DNA of 64,000 nt from Odontesthes bonariensis (lineage: Eukaryota > Chordata > Actinopteri > Atheriniformes > Atherinopsidae): positions 1,317,001-1,381,000 of the forward strand of contig NC_134526.1 in NCBI RefSeq assembly GCF_027942865.1. Direction: 5' to 3'. Within the stretch, counting starts at the first letter, position 1. Each line of letters opens with the position of its first letter. Both the position numbers and the translations under genes were made by a program. Positions 11,901 through 23,900 of this stretch are shown here, piece after piece. The notes under the pieces are model-generated. The model saw only the letters and a list, made by a program, of their open reading frames with translations, made no database searches and had not been told where the DNA came from.

Positions 11901-14900
11901 GTAAAAAACAAAACAAAAAAAAAAAAAACACTCCCGAACATATTCTTTCACTAAAAAAATCCCAGCTGGTTACCGTGCGTGGGAGCACGCGCCGCGTTGA
12001 AGCGGACTTTTTAAAGAGCCGATTTGTGAGTTTGTGTGTGGAGGTCGATGCAGAGTTCGGGGGAGACCGGACCGCCTCGAGCTGCTGAGTTATGACCCGT
12101 TTTCTGGGAAAACTGGTAGATTTTACGCTGAGTTTGGCGGGAGGAACGCGGCGCGTCAGCGGCTCGAACAGCGTCTCGTGCGAACGGTTCAGACTCGTGC
12201 GGGGACAGAACACCCAGGTGGACAGGCCGCGCGGGGCACTTGTCCTCGCGGGTACTGTACGTACGGTCCACGCACGGCATTTCGCCGGTTCACATGCGGC
12301 GGCAAACCGAGCCATGTGCGCTTTGTTTTCACGGAGCTCCGCGCGCTGTGATTGGCTGCCGCTCAGGCTGAGCTCATTACATAATTGTTCTCCTCCCGCT
12401 GCGGCTCCGCCTCCTGCGCGCGGCAGGTTCGATGAGATGAAGCTCCGACGTTAGCACAGCTGGCGCTGCTCAGCAGGGGCGTGGCTACGGGGGGGCTGGG
12501 GGGGGGCTGGGTGGGGCACTGCCCCCCTGAGAAATGCCCTGTACATCCAAAGAAAACTGGCCAGAAAAAAGGCCACAATTTATTATCTCTGTTTGTGCGG
12601 AAGAGTATTAGGGCCAGGCATAAGAAAACATATTTATATTTTGCTTGTCGAGAATAAAGTCGAGATGTCGAGATCAACTTTATTCTCGACATGTTCTCTT
12701 ATTCTCTTATTTGTTTGTCTTATTGTTCTTTTTTTGCACTACAAAGAGCTCTGAAACTGACAATAATCCAAACATATAAAAGGGTAAAAACAACAAAAAA
12801 CTGCCCGCCAAGAGACACAAAACAACGACCAAGAGACACAAAACAACGACCAAGAATCACAAAACAACCACAAAGAGACACAAAACAACGACCAAGAGAC
12901 ACAAAAAAACGACCAAGAATCACAAAACAACCACAAAGAGACACAAAACAACGACCAAGAGACACAAAACAACGACCAAGAGTCACAAAACAACCACAAA
13001 GAGACACAAAACAACGACCAAGAGACACAAAACAACCACAAAGAGACACAAAACAACGACCAAGTGACACAAAACAACGACCAAGAGACAAAACAACGAC
13101 CAAGAGACACAAAACAACCACAAAACAACCACAAAGAGACACAAAACAACCACAAAGAGACACAAAACAACCACAAAGAGACACAAAACAACCACCAAGA
13201 GACACAAAACAACCACAAAGAGACACAATAAAGCAGGACCCTGTAAAGTGAAGCTTTAGCTTTAGTGGTTCTGGTTAAAGCAATACAATGTAACTCCCCC
13301 TACAGGCTTGGAGGTAACGTACGGTTACGGTCTCTTGCTTTGTCGGCCTCTCTCTTTCTCTTCCTTGCTTCATCAGTCAACGTCTTCTTCTGTTTCTTCG
13401 GTGCCTCTGCCATGATGATCATACTGACAATGTTGCGCTAGCTTAGCCTTATACCTGGGAGCGTGAGAGGGGTCTATTTGTTTTTGCGGTAGGTGTGCCA
13501 GAAAGCAAGTCGAAGTACTTCCGCTCAGCTCCCGGGCCGCTCCAGCAAAGTTACATAGCGCAGTTTTTCCAACTCAGACCCCCGAAGGGCATAGGAGACA
13601 GGCCGATCGTAATATTAAAACTCATTCTAGCCGCACAATTTGTTTCAAGCTGTTATTTTAAGGTAGAAATGTTACATAGTATTGCTTTAAAGTTCGAGCG
13701 AATTTGTGAGTCAGCATAATGTCCTCTGAAGTCATGATTACACCCCTTTATCTGTGTTTTTGTGTGTTTGGTATTGTTGTGGGGACCACAGAGTGCAGCT
13801 GGAGGCAGACACAAACCTGTGTGTGTGTTTGGTATTGTTGTGGGGACCACAGAGTGTGTGTGTGTGTGTGTGTTTGTAATGAACGGCTGGAACGTGAGAG
13901 CAGAAGGGGGGGAGGTGTGAGTGTGGGCGGGGCTTCCTGCAGCCTGTCTCGTGGTGGTGTGGGCCGTGTGCAGAAAGCACGTGGCCTGGGGGCGTGCACG
14001 AGGAGGAGGCGGTTCCTGCTGCGCTGGTCTGAGCGATGACTGCGGCCACGCTCTCTGTGAGGTCACATGTGTTTCTGCTGGTGAGGTCACAGCGTCCTCA
14101 TGGTGTTTGTCTCAGCGAGCAGCTGCTGACCCAGATGTTGGGGAACAGAGAACAGGATCAGGTTCCCCTTCTGTCTGAAGGGTTCTTCCCAGATCTGAGT
14201 CCACAGCTGAGGGTTGGAGCAGACCCCTCCCTCTGAGGCAGAAACCCCTCCCCCCGAGGCAGAAACTCCTCCCCCCGAGGCAGAAACTCCTCCCCCCGAG
14301 GCAGAGACTCCTCCCTCTGAGGCAGAGACTCCTCCCTCTGAGGCAGAAACTCCTCCCTCTGAGGCAGAAACTCCTCCCCCCGAGGCAGAGACTCCTCCCT
14401 CTGAGGCAGAAACTCCTCCCCCCGAGGCAGAGACCCCTCCCTCTGAGGCAGAAACTCCTCCCCCCGAGGCAGAAACTCCTCCCTCTGAGGCAGAAACTCC
14501 TCCCCCCGAGGCAGAAACTCCTCCCCCCGAGGCAGAGACCCCTCCCCCCAAGGCAGAAACTCCTCCCTCTGAGGCAGAAACTCCTCCCCCCGAGGCAGAG
14601 ACTCCTCCCCCCGAGGCAGAGACTCCTCCCCCCGAGGCAGAGACTCCTCCCCCCGAGGCAGAGACCCCTCCCTCTGAGGCAGAAACTCCTCCCTCTGAGG
14701 CAGAAACTCCTCCCCCCGAGGCAGAAACTCCTCCCCCCGAGGCAGAAACTCCTCCCCCCGAGGCAGAGACCCCTCCCCCCAAGGCAGAAACTCCTCCCCC
14801 CGAGGCAGAGACTCCTCCCCCCGAGGCAGAGACCCCTCCCCCTGAGGCAGAAACTCCTCTCTTTGAGGCAGAAACTCCTCCCCCCGAGGCAGAGACTCCT

Positions 14901-17900
14901 CCCCCCGAGGCAGAGACTCCTCCCCCCGAGGCAGAGACTCCTCCCCCCGAGGCAGAGACCCCTCCCCCCGAGGCAGAAACTCCTCCCCCCGAGGCAGAGA
15001 CTCCTCCCTCTGAGGCAGACTCCTCCGACTGAGGCAGAGACCCCTCCCCCTGAGGCAGAGACTCCTCCCTCTGAGGCAGACTCCTCCGACTGAGGCAGAG
15101 ACCCCTCCCTCTGAGGCAGAGACTCCTCCCCCCAAGGCAGAGACTCCTCCCCCCGAGGCAGAGACTCCTCCCTCTGTGGCAGAAACTCCTCCCTCTGAGG
15201 CAGAGACTCCTCCCCCAAGGCAGAGACTCCTCCCCCCAAGGCAGAGACTCCTCCCCCCGAGGCAGAGACTCCTCCCCCCGAGGCAGAGACTCCTCCCCCC
15301 GAGGCAGAGACTCCTCCCCCCGAGGCAGAGACCCCTCCCCCCGAGGCAGAGACTCCTCCCCCCGAGGCAGAGACCCCTCCCCCCGATGCAGAAACTCCTC
15401 CCCCCGAGGTAGAGACCCCATCAGCTGTGTGAGGGAAGCCTTCAGGTGTGTTCTGACTTCCAGACTCAAACTGCAGCCTGATGGTGGAGAGGTGCACCAC
15501 ACGTGCACCACACGTGCACCACACGTGCACCAGCCCATGCACACTGCATGAAGCGGTCAGAAACAGGACGAACACGTTTCTCTGGTGATTCTGGGGAGAA
15601 CAAAGAGACGCTTCCTGCTGGTCTCATCAGGAGGAAACATGCTGAGTGCAGGAGGCTGGAACATCCATCTGTTCCTCAGTCTGCTGCTGCGCACGTGGAG
15701 CACACGCACGGCAATCTGCACATCCATTAAAGCCAATATTATTAATAATAATAATTAATAATATAATTAGCCATTAAATCTGAAGCCTTTGTTATTTTAC
15801 CGTCTCGGTGCTGGAGCTGAGCTGGAGATGTTTTCTGAATAAATGGTGTAATGTGCCTTTAAATGATTTTTAAACGAATTAATCTCATTAAAGTAAAGAT
15901 TATAATATATATTTATAATAAACTGAGTTAAATGACATCATCTCTCTGACTTATTGAGGTGCAGAATTTGAATTGCCATGAGGCACAGACCTAGAGACTG
16001 ACCTGGAACAAACTGCCAGTGGAGATTAAACTTTCACCAAATGGAGACATTTTTAAATCCAGGTTTAAAACATTTCTGTTCTCATGTGTCTATGCATGAA
16101 ATCTGCACGATATCTTTGAACTTATCTGGACTGTTGCTTGTTTTTAAATTCATTTAAATTATTCTATTTGTTTCTCTTTATATTATTTTATGTACTTTTA
16201 ATGCTTCTTCCACTCCCTGTAACCCTGATGGTTAACCCTGATGGTTAAACCTGATGGTTAACCTTGATGGTTAACCCTGATGGTTAAACCTGATGGTTAA
16301 CCTTGATGGTTAACCCTGATGGTTAAACCTGATGGTTAACCTTGATGGTTAACCCTGATGGTTAACCCTGATGGTTAAATCTGATGGTTAACCCTGATGG
16401 TTCAACCTGATGGTTAACCCTGATGGTTAACCCTGATGGTTAACCCTGATGGTTAAACCTTGATGGTTAACCCTGATGGTTAACCCTGATGGTTAAACCT
16501 GATGGTTAACCTTGATGGTTAAACCTGATGGTTAACCCTGATGGTTAACCTTGATGGTTAACCCTGATGGTTAACCTTGATGGTTAACCTTGATGGTTAA
16601 CCCTGATGGTTAACCCTGATGGTTAACCCTGATGGTTAAACCTTGATGGTTAACCCTGATGGTTAACCCTGATGGTTAACCTTGATGGTTAACCTTGATG
16701 GTTAACCCTGATGGTTAACCCTGATGGTTAACCCTGATGGTTAACCCTGACGGTTAAACCTGATGGTTAACCCTGACGGTTAAACCTGGTGGTTAAACCT
16801 TGATGGTTAACCCTGATGGTTAAACCTTGACGGTTAACCCTGATGGTTAACCCTGATGGTTAAACCTGGTGGTTAAACCTTGATGGTTAACCTTGATGGT
16901 TAACCCTGATGGTTAAACCCTGATGGTTAACCCTGATGGTTAAACCTTGATGGTTAACCCTGATGGTTAACCCTGATGGTTAACCCTGATGGTTAAACCT
17001 TGATGGTTAACCTTGATAGTTAACCCTGATGGTTAACCCTGATGGTTAACCCTGACGGTTAACCCTGATGGTTAAACCTTGATGGTTAAACCTTGATGGT
17101 TAACCTTGATGGTTAACCCTGATGGTTAACCCTGATGGTTAACCCTGACGGTTAAACCTGGTGGTTAAAGCTTGATGGTTAACCCTGACGGTTAACCCTG
17201 ATGGTTAACCCTGACGGTTAACCCTGATGGTTAACCCTGACGGTTAAACCTTGATGGTTAACCCTGACGGTTAACCCTGATGGTTAACCCTGACGGTTAA
17301 CCCTGACGGTTAACCCTGATGGTTAACCCTGACGGTTAAACCTTGATGGTTAACCCTGATGGTTAACCCTGATGGTTAAACCATCCCTTAATGACCCCGC
17401 CCTCCTCTGCTCCCCTGCAGGAGGTGTGATCTCCTACGTGGGATCGTGTTCGGGCTCCCCGTCCAGAACCAGCCCGGTCTCCATGTACAGCGAGAACTCC
17501 AACTCCCAGCCCTGCTTCGCCTCCTCCACCTTCCACAGCTCCGGCTCCGGCTCGGCGGGAGATGACGGCTCCTCCTCGGCCTCCTCCTCAGCAGGAGGGT
17601 CGCCTCGGGGGCGCGACGACGCCGGCGCCCTGAGGGTGTCGCCCAGCAAGTCCGTGGCCAGCCTGAGCAGTAAGTCGGGATGGATAAAAGTTATCCTGGA
17701 CGCCTCCAGAAGTCTGAGATTCTGATGTGTGGCTCTTTGTTTCAGAGCTGAGCGGCATGGTGCTGCTCTGTAAGGTCTGCGGGGACGTCGCCTCCGGCTT
17801 CCATTACGGAGTTCACGCCTGCGAAGGCTGCAAGGTGAGACGCCGCCTGCACATCAGAAGTATAGTTCCGCATACTACTCATACTACTCCTACTAACTTT

Positions 17901-20900
17901 CTTAGTTAGTATGCCAGTTTGAGTAAGGAGAAGTTCCCGGATCTGCTTAACGATTCGGTTCTTTGTCGGTTCCCTTATCGATTCTCATTTGCAAACCGGT
18001 CGATTAGCATCAACTTTGTTTAGTTTAGAAGTAACACGAGTCATGGGCTGTGTTCGAAACCGCCTACTACATACTGCATACTACATACTGCATACTACAT
18101 ACTACATACTGCATACTGCATACTACATACTGCATACTGCATACTGCATACTACATACTGCATACTGCATACTACATACTGCATACTACATACTACATAC
18201 TGCATACTACATACTGCATACTACATACTGCATACTACATACTACATACTGCATACTGCACGCTACATACTGCATACTGCACACTGCATACTGCATACTG
18301 CATACTGCACACTACATACTGCATACTGCATACTACACACTACATACTGCATACTACACACTGCATACTGCATACTGCATACTACACACTGCATACTGCA
18401 TACTACACACTGCATACTGCATACTGCATACTACACACTGCATACTACACACTGCATACTGCATACTACATACTACATACTGCATACTACACACTACACA
18501 CTGCATACTGCATACTACATACTGCATACTACATACTACACACTGCATACTGCATACTACACACTGCATGCTGCATACTGCATACTACACACTGCATACT
18601 GCATACTACACACTGCATACTGCATACTGCATACTACACACTGCATACTGCATACTGCATACTACATACTACATACTGCATACTACATACTACACACTGC
18701 ATACTGCATACTACATACTACACACTGCATATTGCATACTGCATACTGCATACTACACACTACATACTGCATACTGCACACTACATACTACACACTACAT
18801 ACTGCATACTACACACTACACACTGCATACTGCATACTACACACTACATACTGCATACTACATACTACACACTACATACTGCATACTACATACTGCACAC
18901 TACACACTGCATACTGCACACTGCATACTACATACTACACACTACATACTGCATACTACACACTGCATACTGCACACTGCACACTACATACTGCATACTA
19001 CATACTGCACACTACACACTGCATACTGCACACTGCACACTACATACTGCATACTACACACTGCATACTGCACACTGCACACTACATACTGCATACTACA
19101 CACTACATACTACACACTGCATACTACATACTGCATACTGCATACTACACACTATATACTGCATACTGCATACTACACACTGCATACTGCATACTACACA
19201 CTACATACTGCACACTGCACACTACATACTACATACTGCATACTACACACTATATACTGCATACTGCATACTACACACTGCATACTGCATACTACACACT
19301 ACATACTGCACACTGCACACTACATACTGCATACTGCATACTACACACTACATACTACATACTGCATACTACATACTACATACTGCACACTGCACACTAC
19401 ATACTGCATACTACATACTGCATACTGCATACTGCATACTACATACTGCATACTGCATACTGCATACTACATACTGCATACTGCATACTACATACTGCAT
19501 ACTGCACACTGCATACTGCACACTGCATACTGCATACTGCACACTACATACTGCACACTGCATACTACACACTACATACTGCATACTACATACTGCATAC
19601 TGCATACTACATACTACACACTACATACTGCATACTACATACTGCACACTACACACTGCATACTGCACACTGCATACTACATACTACACACTACATACTG
19701 CATACTACACACTGCATACTGCACACTGCACACTATATACTGCATACTACACACTGCATACTGCACACTGCACACTACATACTGCATACTACACACTACA
19801 TACTACATACTGCATACTACATACTGCATACTACACACTACATACTGCACACTGCACACTACATACTGCATACTGCATACTACACACTACACACTACATA
19901 CTGCATACTACATACTACATACTACACACTACACACTGCATACTGCACACTGCATACTGCATACTACACACTGCATACTACACACTGCATACTGCATACT
20001 ACACACTATATACTACATACTGCATACTACACACTGCATACTGCATACTACACACTACACACTGCACACTGCACACTACATACTGCATACTACACACTAC
20101 ATACTGCATACTACACACTACATACTGCACACTACATACTGCATACTACATACTACACACTACATACTGCACACTACATACTGCATACTACACACTACAT
20201 ACTGCACTCTACACACTACATACTGCACACTGCATACTACATACTGCATACTACACACTACATACTGCACACTACACACTACATACTGCATACTCATCGA
20301 TCAGACAGTATGCAGAGCGTTTACCCACAATGCATTTGGCTCCTGCCCGAGCCGAAATCAGCCGGCCTGAAGCTGATTTCTCTTAAGCTCTAAACTCTGT
20401 AAACTTTAGCAACATTTGAAACATTTTCAGGAGAGAAAGTAGTCGTTTAGATCCCCAACGTGTTGAAAACCTGACAAAATACCGGCTGTTTACCATTTTG
20501 TTCCCACGAATTCGGCGCTACTAAAGCTAGCCGCAGTGAGCAACGCACTTCCGGTTATTTTCACAAAATAAAATACCCGTTGCCTTTTATCATAGGGAAA
20601 GCCATTAGGATACAATTGGTGCTTTTGTTTTGAAAACAGGAAGTGAACCTACCCTCGTTGTAGCTAGCTTGAAACTGCCGTTTTGACAGGAAATGACGAT
20701 CGGCGACGTCACGTTACGTTGCATCTTGGGTAGTTTGAGTATGAGTAGTAACCTCATGATGCATACCCAACATTTAGGAGAATCTAGTATGCATCCGGGA
20801 ACTTAAAAAAGTTAAAGTTAGTGGGAGTAGTAGGAGTAGTAGGAGTAGTAGGCGGTTTCGAACACAACCCTACTAACTTTCTGAGTTAGTATGCCAGTTT

Positions 20901-23900
20901 GAGTAAGCAGAAGTTCCCAGATCAGCTTCAGGTCGGCTGATTTCGGTTTGGGCAGGAGCGAAGTGCATTGTGGGTAAACGAACCCAGCCCAGGTGTTGTT
21001 GGGGCTCACCCCTGCTCGCTGTCTCCCCCTGCAGGGCTTCTTCCGCCGCAGCATCCAGCAGAACATCCAGTACAAGAAGTGCCTGAAGGGCGACAGCTGC
21101 ACCATCGTGAGGATCAGCAGGAACCGCTGCCAGCAGTGCCGCTTCAAGAAGTGCCTGTTGGTGGGCATGAGCCGGGACGGTGAGCCCCCCCGTTAACCTT
21201 TAGATCAGCTGATCTGACAGCGGGGACTCAGATCTGACCTGGGCCTCCTCAGATCCAGGCTAAAAACCTGCTTATTTAGGCTAAAAAACCTGCTTATTTA
21301 GGCTAAAAACCTGCTTATTTAGGCTAAAAAACCTGCTTATTTAGGTTAAAAACCTGCTTATTTAGGTTAAAAACCTACTTATTTAGGTTAAAAACCTGCT
21401 TATTTAGGTTAAAAACCTACTTATTTAGGCTAAAAACCTGCTTATTTAGGCTAAAAAACCTGCTTATTTAGGTTAAAAACCTGCTTATTGAGGCTAAAAA
21501 CCTGCTTATTTAGGCTAAATACCTGCTTATTTAGGTTAAAAACCTACTTATTTAGGCTAAAAACCTGCTTATTTAGGCTAAAAAACCTACTTATTTAGGT
21601 TAAAAACCTACTTATTTAGGCTAAAAACCTGCTTATTTAGGCTAAATACCTGCTTATTTAGGTTAAAAACCTACTTATTTAGGCTAAAAACCTGCTTATT
21701 TAGGCTAAAAAACCTACTTATTTAGGTTAAAAACCTACTTATTTAGGCTAAAAACCTGCTTATTTAGGCTAAAAAACCTACTTATTTAGGTTAAAAACCT
21801 ACTTATTTAGGCTAAAAACCTACTTATTTAGGCTAAAAAACCTGCTTATTTAGGTTAAAAACCTGCTTATTGAGGCTAAAAACCTACTTATTAAGGCTAA
21901 AAAACCTGCTTATTTATGTTAAAAACCTGCTTATTGAGGCTAAAAACCTACTTATTTAGGCTAAAAACCTGCTTATTTAGGCTAAAAAACCTACTTATTT
22001 AGGCTAAAAACCTGCTTATTTAGGCTAAAAACCTGCTTATTGAGGCTAAAAACCTACTTATTAAGGCTAAAAAACCTGCTTATTTAGGTTAAAAACCTGC
22101 TTATTTAGGCTAAAAACCTACTTATTTAGGCTAAAAACCTGCTTATTTAGGCTAAAAAACCTACTTATTTAGGCTAAAAACCTGCTTATTTAGGCTAAAA
22201 ACCTACTTATTTAGGCTAAAAACCTGCTTATTTAGGCTAAAAAACCTACTTATTTAGGCTAAAAACCTGCTTATTTAGGCTAAAAACCTGCTTATTTAGG
22301 CTAAAAACCTGCTTATTTAGGCTAAAAACCTGCTTATTTAGGCTAAAAACCTACTTATTTAGGCTAAAAACCTACTTATTTAGGGTGGCTTTAATACCCA
22401 GTAGTATGATGACACTTTTATCTTATTTTATCTTAATCGATTTTGCTGTATTTTATTATTTTATTTGTTGTGTTTTATTGCTTTCACTGTTCTTTTATTG
22501 CTTTTATTTGTTTTTACTTCTTCTTCTCTTTATTTATTACCCGCTGTAAAGCACTTTGGTACATCGTAAGGATTGTTTGTAAAGGGCTGTAGAAGTAAAA
22601 TACATTTACATTCTATTTCCTCCTCTTCTTCCTCTTCCTCCTCTTCCTCCCACAGCGGTCCGTTTCGGTCGGATCCCAAAGCGTGAGAAGCAGAGGCTGC
22701 TGGCTGAGATGCAGAGCGCCATGAACAACATGGTCAACAACGAGCTGCAGAGCGACTTCCAGCTCGCCAGCCTGTCCTCCTCTTCCTCCTCCTCCTCCTC
22801 TTCTTCCTCTTCCTCCTCCTCTTCCTCCTCCTCCTCCTCCTCCTCCTCTCCATGCCCAGGGATGACCACCGCCCCCCAGCCCCAGCCACATCCCTCGGCC
22901 CTTCCTCTCATTGGCTCCTCCCCCACTCCTCCTCCTCTTCCTCCCTCCTCATATCAGAGCCCCTCCCCCCCTTCCCCGCCCCCCAGCCCCGGGATGGACT
23001 CCACCATCAGCGCCATCGCCAGCGCTCACCGCGAAACCTTCCTGTACGCTCACGACAAGCTGGTGAATCCCTTGGCCACGCCCCCTCAGCAGCAGCAGAA
23101 TAACCACGCCCACCACCACCACAACGGGGAGGCGGAGCTCTGGGGAAACCACTGCCCCAGCGGCTACCGCTCAAACGGCGTCAGCAACAACCACAACAAC
23201 AACACAGGCTGCTACCTGCCGGCGGACGGCCACCACAACGTCACGAATAATCACCACAGCAACGGGAGGCGGAGCCTCAACAACAATCTGCATGTGGAGG
23301 AGGGGCTTCCTGGTCATGTGACTGTGAACTCTCTGGTGAAGAACCGTTCTGGGATACTTCTGGTGAGGTCATCTTCCCTTTGGACCCGCTGGCTTCAGCT
23401 CACTGCTGGTTCTCATTGGACTTTCCTTTTTCCAGGCTTGTCCAATGAACGCGCAGCCCAGAGCGGACCCCTCAAAGACGGCCCAGGAGATCTGGGAGGA
23501 CTTCTCCACGTCCTTCACTCCGGCCGTCAAGGAGGTGGTGGAGTTCGCCAAACAGATCCCGGGATTCAGCGCTCTGTCGCAGAACGACCAGGTCACCCTG
23601 CTGAAGGCCGGAACGTTTGAGGTACGCCGATGCAAGAATCAGATAATAGTAACGATGGTCCGTCCGTTATGGAGGTATGTTCATCAGAAGGGTCGTCACA
23701 CGTGTCCAGAACTTTTATAGAAAACAAAATGTTTCTGTGGGCCTCACAGCAGATGTAGCAGGCTAATGTTAGCGGGCTAATGTGAGCAGCTATGTTAGCA
23801 GGCTATATTAGCAGGCTAATGTTAGCAGGCATATGTTAGCGGGCTAATGTTAGCAGACTATGTTAGCAGACTAATGTGAGCAGCTATGTTAGCAGGCTAT

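Noticed and set aside
14087..15575. Pro/Glu-rich (plus) and Ser/Gly-rich (minus) repeat proteins
   Set aside because: These are products of a 21-bp array within nr1d1 intron 1; both strands are open in multiple frames.
16221..17381. Interstitial telomeric repeat (TTAACCCT words)
   Set aside because: The period is 12-13 bp with GATGG between; it is not (TTAGGG)n.
17989..20393. Long frames of HTAYCIL-type repeats in intron 3
   Set aside because: They are a consequence of a heptamer array without stops; all frames are open and it sits between two zinc-finger exons of nr1d1.
23363..23435. Read-through of nr1d1 intron 5 as coding
   Set aside because: It is open at first, but the frame then differs from the conserved ligand-binding domain; GT-AG splicing restores LLACPMN and the domain.
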